Shown here: piece after piece, positions 47,041 to 58,226 of the stretch
How positions within the stretch are numbered: position 1 is the first letter of the stretch
How the letters are laid out: every line of letters starts with the position of its first letter
Assembly (NCBI RefSeq): GCF_016859285.1
Contig: NC_053415.1
Coordinates: 13,242,501-13,306,500, forward strand
Length of the DNA: 64,000 nucleotides
DNA from: Xiphias gladius
Lineage: Eukaryota > Chordata > Actinopteri > Istiophoriformes > Xiphiidae
Direction of reading: 5' to 3'
Notes under the pieces: model-generated
What the model saw: only the letters and a program-made list of their open reading frames with translations
Database searches by the model: none
What the model was told of the DNA's origin: nothing
Translations under genes and position numbers: made by a program

Positions 47041-47643
47041 TCAATCCAAACAATTCGCCTCCTCACAAAAAACGGCTCTTAGAGTGCTTTATTTTGAAGG
47101 TAAGACACGAGGCTTCCTGCGCGCTCGCTGCTACCTCCGCGTGGCTTGCTGCGCGCCGCGCGCTGGGGCCGAGGCTTTCCTGTCAATCTGTCCAATCAGG
47201 GCTTCCTGGCAAAGTGGCCTTCGGTTGCTACGTCCTCATACAAAACTCTGTGTCGGCCAAAGTTGCTTTCGTGGAGACCCAGCGGAGACACCGACAACTT
47301 TGACCGAGTTTCTTCTCGTCGGGGGGAAGTTGGGGAATTCCCCCGAAAGAAAACATAATGTCTCCGGGCGGTTGGACGTGACCGCAGCGGTACGGTATGG
47401 AGAAATAACATTACATTGTACCTTTGTGCTGGGCCACGGGTGTCAGTCCCAGCTGTGTTTCTGACTGACAACACTGACTACCGTTGCTGCTCTGTGTAAT
47501 ATTTTCTAGCATGCCACGCAGGCAGCTAACTTCTCCACAAGACAAGAAAACTTTGCCTTCAAATCAGAAGTGGCCCACGCAGTGCAATACTGTGACATTA
47601 ACTTTCATTTCACCGCGGATCTCCCTTTGAAAAAATCTGAAAA
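47041..47643 (+). promoter_or_regulatory. galnt5: galnt5 promoter and 5' UTR region, CpG-rich
   Basis: 47100-47400 is clearly CpG-rich (CTGCGCGCTCGCTGC, GCGCGCCGCGCGCTGG), unlike the flanking AT-rich DNA, and ends within about 250 bases of the galnt5 start codon. A GAAG|GTAAGA donor at 47100 and a TTTCTAG acceptor at 47509 could bound an intron in the 5' UTR; the alternative is a single continuous first exon. An upstream ATG at about 47358 opens only a short frame. The several overlapping open frames here are compositional. Confidence 0.5.
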
Positions 47644-50600
47644 ATGATGAAGGTTAGGAGATACTTAAGGGGGAGTGGGAGGGTACTCGCATTCGTGTTC
47701 ATTGCCTCTGTCATTTGGCTGCTGTTTGACATGGCTGCACTTCGCATATCAATAAACGATGTGAACAGTCAGCTACTGAAGGAGCAAGTGATTAGAGAAA
47801 GGGAGGTTTTCAAACAGCAGTCCAGGGTGACACAGCTGATGAAGAGGGGGTTTAAAAACCCAGTGCAGAGGGTGGACTTGGCTGTTACACAAGCGGGCAA
47901 AGGACCTCTTAGTCTTGGCATCAGACTAGCCCAAGTGTACAGACAGGGGGGTAGGAAAGAGGACAAGAAGGAGAACTCTTTCGAGCAACGGGGAGATAAT
48001 CTTCCCAAGGCTGACCGCTCTAAATCTGTAGCTTCTAAACATCAACAGGGAGCTGCCCTGCAAAATGTCACATCAAAGCATGGTGTCCCCGCAAAGAAAA
48101 AAGCAGTAAACTTGGACCTGAATGAGGCAAAATTAGAAAAAAATAGAGTAATAGACAGCTCTAATAAAGTGACACTACCTGCAGTACTGTCTAATAAAAC
48201 CCAGGTGTCACCAGGTGCTCAGAAAAACAAGTATGCTCCTCTACCAACCTCAAAGAAAGAACCCATTAAAACTGGAGATGCTGTACAAGGCACTCTGGAC
48301 AAAATGGATTCAAAGACAAATGAAAAAGTCAAGGATGAACTTCGCAAGACTGGAACAAAAGTGAGCCAGCTGCAGGCCAAGGAGGCGCACCCTGTTAAAA
48401 CAACATCCAAACCTCCCAACAAGGATGTCAAAGAAAAGGACGTAAACATTGATAAAGAGAAGAAACAGGTGGAGAATATTGACAAGAGTCATAAAAATGC
48501 AACGAAGGAACCCCCGAAACCTGTTATCAAGCTTCAAGCAGGAGAGGTCTCAAAGGATAACTCCACTGCTGTCAGAAAACCAGGCGTCCACAAAGTGCTC
48601 CCTCTGGATGTGACTCTCACTCCCAGAGATGTCAACGCGGTGGGCCAGTTTGGTCAGGCAGCCTTTGTTGCCAGCAACGAAGATGCAGAGGTGAGGAAGA
48701 GATGGGACGAAGGGCACTTTAACGTCTACCTGAGTGACCAGATCCCAGTGGACCGCGCCATCCCAGACACCAGGCCTGAGATGTGAGTCTTTTCCCAGCA
48801 CATATCCCCCCTCGAACGACTTTGATTGCAAAGCTGAATTGTCATTTCTCCTGTTTTTTCCAGGTGTGTACAGAATCTGGTCCACAATGACTTGCCTTCC
48901 ACCAGTGTGATTTTCTGTTTCGTAGACGAAGTGTGGTCCACGCTCCTCCGCTCGGTGCACAGTGTGCTCAACAGATCTCCACCGCACCTCCTCACAGAGA
49001 TCATTCTGGTGGATGATTTCAGCTCCAAAGGTAATAGTGTCCTGGACGCTTCACAGGTAGAGCATATTACCTTGAATCGGCCTCCATGGGGGGACAGATA
49101 TTGCTAGAAAACTTGCTAGAAAACTTCTAATGATTAGTAATATTTTTTTAGTGCTGTAGGTCTCCTTTTAATCCATATGTACTTTTATCTGCTGTCAGTG
49201 TTGTAAAATCACATGTTATAACTTGTATGTTGTAGTTTTACCACTCACTTGTCCTCTGGCAGACTATTTGAAGAAGCCACTGGATGAGTACATGTCTCGG
49301 TTTCCCAAAGTGCGAATCATTCGTCTGAAGGAGCGGCAGGGTCTGATCAGGGCCAGGCTGGCTGGAGCTGCTGTTGCCAAAGGTAAGCACTGTTACGATT
49401 AATGATTTTTGTAAAAAAAAAGAAAAAGAAACGTTTTTAATGTATGGCTCATATAAACACATATATAAAGGTGATTGGGGATTGAGTCGGGGGATATTTT
49501 GCTCATAAAACAAAGATGACGACTGTAACAGAATTCACATAAATGTGTTAAATCCCATGGTCAGTTTTTTCAACTGTTAAATGTTAGACTTAAAACACTA
49601 GTGTATCCTTGTCTTTTTGGCATAGGTTCATTTAAAGGCGGATACTGTATATATGTGACTTATCTTTGTGAGTGCCTTACTGATATTATTCCTGTTATTC
49701 AATGGCACTGCCCAATTCAATATTGGTGTGTGAGTTGTGAAAGATGTCAACACTGATTGTGGATTGCCTTGCTTCACAAGCTTATAACTGTTGGGCCTAC
49801 TTTATCATGCTAATCAACAGGACATGAATAGAAGCACAGTACAACAAGACATATAGTTCATGGCCCACGTTTCTTTAAGCTCCTGTGTTTGCAAATGAGC
49901 TCATCAGATAAGGAGAAGTATGGAAACAAATTTCAGTTCTAGGTTGAAGAATTATTTACAGACTTTTAAATTGGAAAAAAAAAATCTTTGGAGTTGAACC
50001 AATGTGTGGATTTGCTGTAAAAGTAGAACACGCTTTCTCAGGCAGTAAAAGTGCAGACATTGATTGAGTTTTTGCCTCGTGTACAGTCATCTCTGTTTCT
50101 GAAACTAATAACAGACTCGGATAAAAGCATATTTAGTACAGAAAGTCTGTGACCCAGTTTTTTGTGTCTTGCAAATTCAAAATGTCTGTGAGCTTTCTGC
50201 GACTACATTTCCACCACTGCGCTCACAAAATAATACGGATTGTGGAAGTTAATACGCGTAATAACTAGCTTTGTAACAAATACAGTACTGAAAAATGAGA
50301 GCAGCAGCATTGAAAGGTAACACATTTAGTTGCACTGCCCATTATTTTCAATCAAAACCCTCAAAGACTTCCACCTGCTCTCTAGTGAATTTACTTTACA
50401 TCTACATCTAATGTTATGCATATTATTTACATAAATCTACAAATACCTGCCTATCAAAGAACTCTTTGACAAGTTTTATAGTGTTGCACTGTTAAAATAC
50501 GCATGTGGCTATTTGTTTAACTGCAGCAGGATGTTTGCTTTCCTCTAATATAGGTGAGGTCCTTACCTTCCTTGACTCCCACATTGAGTGCAACGTGGGC

Positions 50601-52954
50601 TGGCTGGAGCCGCTCCTAGAGAGAGTCTATCTGGATCGCAAGAAGGTGCCCTGCCCAGTTATTGAAGTCATCAGTGATAAGGACATGAGGTGACTGAATG
50701 AAACAATATCTGAGCAAACAGACAAGCTGTACACGGGATGTCATCATGTTTTCTCGAGTAATGTTGAATGTTGAATTGAACAAAAGAATCAGGAAATATC
50801 ATTTTGACGTTGGAGCTTCTGTTCTGGCTCTTTGTCTTCAGTTATATGCTGGTTGACAACTTCCAAAGAGGTATTTTCAAATGGCCTCTGGTGTTTGGCT
50901 GGAGTGCATTACCAGAGGAGTACATCAAGAAGAACAACATGACCATCTCAGATCCCATCAGGTGCCTCAAGTTTTCCCATGCTGTTCCACTGCTCATTGT
51001 TCTAACTTTTTTGTTCATGTTTAGTCATTATTTCTGTTTCTTGACTCAAGGTAGTGAGTCAAGAAATAACACTCAAGGTGTTTAGGTGTTATTTTTATTT
51101 TTTCGTATTTCATTTTACAGGTGTCCAGTTATGGCTGGAGGCCTTTTCTCCATAGACAAAAAATACTTCTATGAGCTTGGTGCCTATGACCCTGGCCTGG
51201 ACGTGTGGGGTGGGGAGAACATGGAGATTTCTTTTAAGGTATATTGCTCGACTAATTCACGCATGAATGGTGGCCATGATTGTTTGGAAAGTGTGCAGAA
51301 CTTCTCTCACATGACTCCTAATCTTACATGTTGCCAATTGAACAGATCTGGATGTGTGGAGGGGAAATCGAGATTATCCCCTGCTCTCGAGTAGGACACA
51401 TTTTCAGAGGACAGAACCCGTACAAATTCCCCAAAGACAGGCAGAAGACAGTGGAGCGTAACCTGGCAAGGGTGGCTGAGGTCTGGCTGGATGAGTACAA
51501 GGACCTCTTCTACGGCCATGGCTACCACCACCTGCTGGATAAAAAGGTCATTGACATCGGCAACCTCACTGAGCAGATTGAGCTGAGGAAGAGGCTCAAG
51601 TGCAAAAGCTTCAAATGGTACTTGGAGAACGTGTATCCAGACATGGATGCTCCTTTAGTCAAAGCTGAAGGCCTGGTATGTGAATTCCTTACAAGAGCCT
51701 TTATCACTTGTATGTTTTTTTTCTCTCGCAAACACAATGCTCTGTGTTCACTTTCATACTTTGTTTACATTTCCCTAAGTGATCAGTTAAAAATGAAAGC
51801 AGTCACTCAGTCAGGAGTCACTGAAGAAAAAAAAAAACAGCACTGTTGTTACATTTCTGTAAAATCTCATGATGTAATTTTTCCTCGTAGGTCTTCAATC
51901 GTGGCTTAAGAAAATGCCTTAATCTGCGGAAGAGCTCTCTTTCCTTCGAGATATGTGATCTCAGCAAACAGGTAGGTGCCTTCATGTTATTTAGCATCTA
52001 TATTATTTGACAGCAAATACACTATATATTAAAGTAATTCAGTAAATTAAGTATTTATTATTAACTTAAATATTAGCACATGTTCCACAATTTTTAGATT
52101 GTTCTCAGTGTTCCTGAGTAAAATATACACATGTTATGCAATTTTGGCCCCATGTTTGTGGTAATTATGGGGGGGTGTAACACAAAAATATCCAGGACTA
52201 GACTTAAACCAAGACAAATACAGACAGAGTCCAGGACACGACCCAAGCCACAATAAACAAGGGTGGAGTTCAAGACAAGGCCAGGCCTTTCTAAATTTGA
52301 TCTTCTTGGATTCAAAACAGCTCCACTGAGCCATCATTCAACATCTTTCAGTTTTCATGGAGCATAATTGCATCCTTGTCACTCCCCTCTTTTTCTCTCT
52401 GGTTTTCAGAGTCAGCACTTTAATTACACCTGGATGAGGCACCTTCGCCAGCAGAGCCTATGTGTTGCTCCCCAAGGCAAGGGCAATGGCTTTGCTTTAC
52501 AGCTATGTGACAACACTAAGCCTGAACTCCGCTGGTTCCACAAATCCTCCAACTCAGCTCTGGTAAGTTGACTTTGGGTGTGCCGTCTGCTTTGTCTACT
52601 ATCTTTGTTTTTCTTTCCCTTCACAACTCTATCATTTTAGAAATTCTTAGTCGCTGCAAGACATTTATGTTTCAACCGACAGGATTGGCGTACTTTCAAT
52701 CCAGTAGAAGCAAAATGTTGCTTTCAGTTGAAAATGAGAATAGTAGGATCAAAGAGTGTTTGGAGACTAAAGCTTTGCTCATTAATTGGGTTTCCTGTTT
52801 TGTCTTTGTGAAGGCGGAGCACCTCATAACAGAGTTTGTTTCCCACCACATGTGCCTTGAGGCGGGGCCTCAGGGTGACTCTCTTCACCTCAACCCATGT
52901 GTGCCCAGCAACACCTTCCAAAAGTGGCAGTTCACACACTACCACGCTCTGTGA
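47644..52954 (+). CDS. galnt5: Polypeptide N-acetylgalactosaminyltransferase 5
   Basis: Coding exons 47644-48782, 48864-49030, 49263-49382, 50554-50689, 50842-50961, 51121-51238, 51346-51675, 51891-51971, 52410-52562 and 52814-52954. All junctions are GT-AG, total 834 codons. The family enzyme transfers GalNAc from UDP-GalNAc to Ser/Thr in the Golgi, the first step of mucin-type O-glycosylation. A type II anchor is visible at residues about 13-32. A Lys/Ser/Thr-rich stalk to about 375 comes from one large exon, the hallmark of GALNT5 (human protein about 940 aa, so the stalk is shorter here). The GT-A domain has DSH at 483-485 and His618 as metal ligands and GGEN at 591-594. A ricin-type lectin domain spans about 706-834 and ends with QKW (824-826). 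The start is the first of two adjacent ATGs. Cysteines and catalytic motifs are intact, so it should be active. It is convergent with ermn. Confidence 0.94.
51037..51066. other. Perfect intronic hairpin in galnt5
   Basis: TTTCTTGACTCA (51037-51048) and TGAGTCAAGAAA (51055-51066) are exact 12-base complements around a 6-base loop. They lie 54 bases before the splice acceptor of coding exon 6, in an intron of only 159 bases. Confidence 0.9.
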
Positions 52955-53790
52955 TGGGACTGATCATGATTTCTGTGTGTTAAACATGCACTATAGAGAC
53001 TTTAGGTGGCCTCACACCACAGTATGTCTGTGATCCAACCTCAAAACACAGGACTGTCCAGAGGACATACGTGTGGTGTAAAGCAGATGGTGGGATGTGC
53101 AATGTTTCCGATGTCCTTTTAATTCACCAGCATGGACTGAGTTAAAGAATTAGTGTCAGAGCAAAGAGAGAATATTTCTTCAGTTAGGAAGGTTTGCACC
53201 AGAGGTTTCTAATTTTACAAAATATCCTCTACACTGGTATTTGGGGAAAAGAGCCTGAAACAATTATTATTATTATTATTTTTTTTTTTTTTACTGGGCT
53301 AAAGGTCTATTGAAGAACACTGCAGCAATAAGATTTTTAGTACAAGATGCCATTTCACTGCCAAAGGTAAAACAAAACAAATGAAACAATGCCTCATAGA
53401 TTTGATATGTAAAAAATGTTTGCGCTGTTGGGACTGAGTTGAATAATGACTTAAATTGCATGTAAAATAGAATTTATTTGTTTGTATAAAACGTATCGTA
53501 TTTTCGTGAGACATCTACTTTTTTAGATGTTGTTTACTTTTTTACGTTTGATGAGGCGCTTGTGTAAAATGGCTGTTTCTCTGGTTTTAATGCTGTGTTA
53601 TTTAGGTGTAGGTTTTGTTGTGAAAACTGTCTCTTTGTATGATTTTTTTTTTTTAATTTTTAAATTTTTTTGTCACTAGGGGGAAGTGTTGGTTCAAAAC
53701 AACCTGTGCTGTAATTTCATGATTTTGTGATCTATTATCAAACCCTTTTAACCACAAATTGATGGAAATGCATTTTCTTAAGAAACAAAA

Positions 53791-53796
53791 AATAAA
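53791..53796 (+). terminator. galnt5: Likely galnt5 poly(A) signal
   Basis: AATAAA about 840 bases after the stop codon, followed by a T-rich stretch. It is the best-placed signal in the AT-rich 3' region. A CTTTATTTTTT run just downstream holds the complementary signal for the opposite strand. Confidence 0.5.
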
Positions 53797-53830
53797 ATGA
53801 TGACAACAAAGATTTAAAAGCATTGATCTC

Positions 53831-53836
53831 TTTATT
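53831..53836 (-). terminator. ermn: Possible distal ermn poly(A) signal
   Basis: TTTATT on the plus strand reads AATAAA on the minus strand. It lies about 540 bases beyond the ermn stop and only 34 bases from the galnt5 signal. Confidence 0.3.
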
Positions 53837-54339
53837 TTTTTTTTTCTTATGTACATCTAAATATGTATGCTTAGTTAATCACTAAAATACTTAATAGTAG
53901 TAGTTTCACTACTCAGAGTCTCTCTCCAGTGGTTCAGATACTGAAGCTCTAATATCAAACAACATCTTAGTTATTATAGCTAGTAGGATTCTAAATCCCA
54001 GATCTTCTTATTCATTTAATCTCCGGTTCAAATACCTGCCTTACAGAACAAGATGTTTTAATGCTACAACCAAATGAAAAACACAAAGTACCTCTTGGAA
54101 TTGAGATGATTGTTAGGCATTCCTCTCCAATCAGATACCACACGACAGATGAAAACAGTACACAGTTCATTTAGAAATCTTGTGTGTTAGGTTTGTGTGA
54201 CCTGGAGAGTTATATCGAACATTTTCAATACTGTCTACAAGTAGATTTCAGAGCTAAAATATAGAAACTGTGAATCACAGCAAACATTTACAATCAGTCT
54301 CCTTAATACTCATTTTTTGTTATGGATCATGTCCAGCAG

Positions 54340-54345
54340 TTTATT
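54340..54345 (-). terminator. ermn: Possible proximal ermn poly(A) signal
   Basis: Minus-strand AATAAA only about 30 bases after the ermn stop codon. If used, the 3' UTR would be very short, so the distal site at 53831 is a strong alternative. Confidence 0.3.
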
Positions 54346-54374
54346 TTCCTGAAAAGTGCATTGAATCCATCTTC

Positions 54375-55452
54375 TCATAAATTCATTATTATGTACTCGA
54401 ACTCATCTATCTTCTGGCGGGTGTTGCCTCTGCGGATCTTGCGGTAGGACACGGTGCTGTATTTGGAGGAGGTGAGGTGGTCGAAGGATCTCTGGTGGCC
54501 GGCGCTGCGACTGGGTTTCTTCGGCAGAGGCAGGGTGGAGTAGCCTGGACTGGGGCCCCGATGAAACCCCACAGGAACATGGAAGTTACGGTCCTGCTCT
54601 GGCTCCTGTTCTACCTCAAGCCGTCTGTTGCCTGATATCTGGATTTCAGAATTAGACATCTGTTTCGGGACTTCTGCCTCCCCATTCAGCCTTGTATAAC
54701 TCTCCTCATTAGTTACATCAAAGGGTTCAAGGTTTGGTGTCTGAGCCTCTAGCACAACTTCTTCCTCCTTAACCTGTAGATTTGCTGAAAAGAAAAGGAA
54801 GGGGAAAATATCTTTTGTATTCTGTAAATAAAAACCTTCCTCTCAAACAATCTATTTCAATGCACAATAATAATAAACTCCTCTTACCTGTTTCTGATGA
54901 TATATTCTGCACAGGTTCTGTTTGCATGTCTGCATTTGTGTACTTTGGTTGCATAGATTCTCCATTGGTGCTCAATACGTTTTGTGTAGTTAGATTAGCC
55001 TCTGCTCCTGGATCTGCAGAATCTGACAGATGTTCAGTTTTTGGTGTCTGGGGCTCTTGGCATTCCTCTTCTTGTTCAGTCAGAATGAACTGCTGTGTCG
55101 CTTCCTTCTCCATCTCTAAATTCTCCTTTTCGCTAAAGAATCCTGTTCCCGGATCACTCTCTCTCTGTGGGATAGGTTCTTCAGCAGCTTCACTTTTGAC
55201 AAGAGGCTTGCTCACGTTGGCACCGAAATCGCAAGATGTGTTTGCTTCCATGTCCTGATGAGTTTGGTCTTCATTCAACACAGAGTCATCTCCCTCCTCC
55301 ATTAAACACACATCTCTCTCCTCAGGCTGCTCCAGGGTCTGTAGGGCCTCAAGAGTGATCCCACCAATGATCTCCAGTACCTGGGACACCAGTGCATCTT
55401 CTTCTTCTACAGGGAGTCTCGGGGCCTTTGGAGGCATTGTGCTTGTCTCCAT
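54375..55452 (-). CDS. ermn: Ermin (ERM-like actin-binding protein)
   Basis: Two coding exons, 55452-54888 and 54784-54375, joined by a GT-AG intron in phase 1 (CAG|GTAAGA, TTTTCAG|CA); 324 codons. In mammals ermin is a cytoplasmic oligodendrocyte protein that binds F-actin through an ERM-type C-terminal tail and helps shape myelin. Here residues about 294-324 (SSKYSTVSYRKIRRGN, then TRQKIDEFEYII) closely match the mammalian tail. Residues 1-290 are acidic, Glu/Gln/Pro-rich and low complexity, without a domain. Human ermin is about 284 aa. The chosen start METSTM has a good context (GAG before, G after). Another Met lies 5 codons downstream, and one lies 32 codons upstream in a frame that may belong to an intron or 5' UTR exon (possible acceptor CTCTACAG near 55530). 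Position between galnt5 and cytip supports orthology. Confidence 0.82.
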
Positions 55453-56034
55453 CTCCGTCCGTCTGTTTTTCTTTCCCGTGTGATGTTGAAAATAGTCAAA
55501 CGGCACTGATGCTCTTAGTAATTTTCTGTAGAGTATTTGTTGAATCAAAAGTTAAACAGCCTCAGACTTAGCAATTTCACATGGTCTCCTCCAGCGTTCC
55601 AAGTGTGTTATTAAAAATAGTTGTTTTTATCCTACATTGTAAAAGATTGAAAAAAAAGAATAAGTGCAGGGTCAAGCTCTCTAGTGTGCTCTCTAGTGCT
55701 ACTACCATGTCATTCTGTGTGCGTGCTGGATCAGTGAAGAACAGGGGTTTTGTTGTGCACCCAACAAAGGTTCTTTGTGGCTCTGGCATCTGCATATGGA
55801 GTGATTGTACTCACTCTTTAATCTCTGCTGGGTGACCACCTTCCGTCTGGATTAACATTCTCCTATAGGTTTTCTGTACAGTATTTTACTGCCTGAACCA
55901 GCAATGTTTTTGCACATCCTGAAACTAAGCCCTGTTAGGTCTGGAGCTTTGAGTGCATAAAGATCTTAAGTAAGGCGCCTGATATGCTGGTATAACATTC
56001 TGAAAATGTATTGATATAAGTGCTGTCTGCCTTC
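55453..56034. other. ermn upstream region
   Basis: Probably holds the ermn 5' UTR and promoter, but no CpG-rich block or clear TATA box marks a start site. Overlapping short open frames are not supported. Confidence 0.4.
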
Positions 56035-56800
56035 AGTGGTGGAAAGTAACTAACTAAGTACATTTACTCAAGTACTGTACTACAATTTTAAGGATTATTC
56101 AATTGAAAATGGGGAATTTTCTGCTACTTTATGCATCCACTCAATGTAATTCACATTTATCTGACAGCTAGAGTGACATTTTCAGTTTAAGATATTACAT
56201 TAGAAACATGATAAGCTTGTAAAATACAACAAACCATTCAAGTTTAAACCAGTAGTTTCCAACTTGTTTGGGTTGTGATCTCTAGCAGAAAATGTAATGT
56301 CCAGACGGGGCCTCTTGCCATGTTTCAAATGGTGATGAGCTATTAAAAGTTCCATCAAAGAGACATTTCCCCTCGTAAATCCTCACATGGATTCATTTAA
56401 ATAACTGTTTGAGGTACAAAAAAGGTCAATTCTCCAATATTTCACAAAATATCCTAATAATAGAGGGAAGTCTAAAAAATGACTACAGATTGGTGGGCCA
56501 GAACTTTTTCTTCTTTCCTCTCCCATTAATCATGTCACACTCCCCCAGATTTATCATATGACCCTTTAAACTGCCTGACCCTTAGGTTGGGTGCCACTGG
56601 AATAAACTACTTAAATTTATATAAAGTAGTTCAAACTAGGTAAGACTCAACCAACTACAGCAGTAAAATGCTGTTTATACATTGATGCATCTGTCTTTAT
56701 GCTGAATGAGTATTTATGCTTTTGATATTTCAAGTACATTTTGCTGCAAATACATCAAAACCTTTACTTAAATAAAGGATGTGAATATTTCTGTCTGCAT
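56035..56800 (+). mobile_element. Non-autonomous transposon copy, interrupted
   Basis: Begins AGTGGTGGAAAGTAACTAAC, continuing with the family words ACTCAAGTACTG and CATTTATCTGACAGCTAG. It breaks at 56249 and resumes at about 56601 with AAACTACTTAAATTTATATA and later CTTTACTTAAATAAAGGATG. The copy at 7671-8136 has the same order without the break. The right terminus, expected to end in the CCACCACT-type end, is worn away, so the end is approximate. Confidence 0.72.
56249..56600 (+). mobile_element. Second element nested in the first
   Basis: The ends CCAGTAGTTTCCAACTTG and (complement) CCAGTGGCACCCAACCT are inverted copies. Interior words GTTCCATCAAAGAGACATTT and TTCATTTAAATAACTGTTTG belong to a fish repeat I recognise. 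It is absent from the related copy at 7671-8136, which supports a separate insertion event. Confidence 0.72.
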
Positions 56801-58226
56801 GCAGCACAACTTGTTCTTATAATGAATCTTTTTCAGAAGAGGCATTTTTGTGCCCACTGAACCATTTCATTTTCTTTGTTCAAAATACATTTTGTTAAAG
56901 AAATTATCTCTTACGCAGTTTTGTTGCTTCAAAATAAAGTGCATCATCTGTTTTTGTGAATAGTAATAGTCTAGTGCAAGAAAGCCTTTAAGATTATCAT
57001 AATGTGATGATGCTCAAGTGGCTCTCTCTCACACTCTTTCTCTTTCTCAGCAACAGGAAACCAAAGAAGTGTGACCCATTACAGGAAATGTGTGGCGTTT
57101 CTTTTTTCATGTTTTACAGTTTCAATTTGAAGACTGCTGTGCTTTTCCCAAAATAACATTAGTGTCTGTGTATGAGTAAATTGTGTGTAATACCTGCATC
57201 ATCAACCAAAATCTTTAACTGAGCTCATCCTGTGATAAGTCACACCTGTCCGGTTGAGATTGTAACTTTAAAAAAAGTGTGCATTACTATCTGGTGTTAC
57301 TAATTAACACTGGTGGGTTTATAGAACTTCACAGGTATATTATTTTTGAAAAAGCCCTTTGCATACAGATGATCTTATCACAAAAGATGAAGCATAAGTC
57401 AAAAACATATTCTCTAAAAAGCTGCATTTCCTTTCCAGTCAAGGTGAAACATTCAAAATTCAGTACATTTAGAAATCACAAGAAGCAGTTTCAGTATTCC
57501 TAGGCACCGAAAGTAAGTTGTTCATGATCTGAAAATTTTAGATATGAAAACAGGTAAGTAGTACCTACGTACCCACATCCTGTTTTGAGCTGAACAGCCA
57601 TCTAGAAAGTGTAGAGCTCATAGGTTCTGGCTTTGAGCACATGAAGGTGACAGGAGTTCATGTAAATGTCTCTCTGACTGAAAAATGAGCGATTCTCGTT
57701 TGTTTTAAGTCGAAATAGTCTAATTTTAAAATTGAAGGTGCTACATGAATACTACTACTACTGCTACTGCATTTCAAACTGTTCTTAATTCTTATCACAC
57801 TGTGATTATGGCATGGGGGAAAAAATTGTTTTTTATTCAAGTTAGAGGGATATATATAATTTCATTTTTATACATTACAATCTGATGCATACATTCATTC
57901 AAGCACTTGTTCAAAGCAAAACATTTTACATTTTCATAATGCTTTTGTGCCATGAGTCTAACACAAACAGTGAGCCAGTCTCACCTTTAAGGCTCAGAAG
58001 CTCTTGGGTAGACTTTGATACTGACAAATGCCAAGTGCCACAATATCCGTCTCCTCCATGTCTCCATTAAAGCAAACACTTATTACTATTTTTCAAGGGG
58101 TTAACCCAACCTTTCAAGTGTGTGTAAACACTTCATTACAGAGTCTCAGAGCATTAAAAACCTTGTTAACCCTCAGTATCAAGTAGAGACAAGGAGCATG
58201 TGAACAACAAGTCACTGAGTATCTGA
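56801..58226. other. Intergenic, includes probable cytip 3' UTR
   Basis: AT-rich sequence with no exon. The part from about 57815 to 58226 is probably cytip 3' UTR if the AATAAA at 57832-57837 is used. Confidence 0.45.
57832..57837 (-). terminator. cytip: Possible cytip poly(A) signal
   Basis: Minus-strand AATAAA about 390 bases after the cytip stop, in AT-rich sequence. It is the first well-formed hexamer noticed downstream. Confidence 0.35.

Noticed and set aside
50505..50553. In-frame upstream extension of galnt5 coding exon 4
   Set aside because: Lies before a good TATAG acceptor and has no similarity to the family.
54769..54887. Continuation of the ermn first-exon frame past the donor
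   Set aside because: Reads through a clear GTAAGA donor into an intron; the conserved tail is in the next exon.
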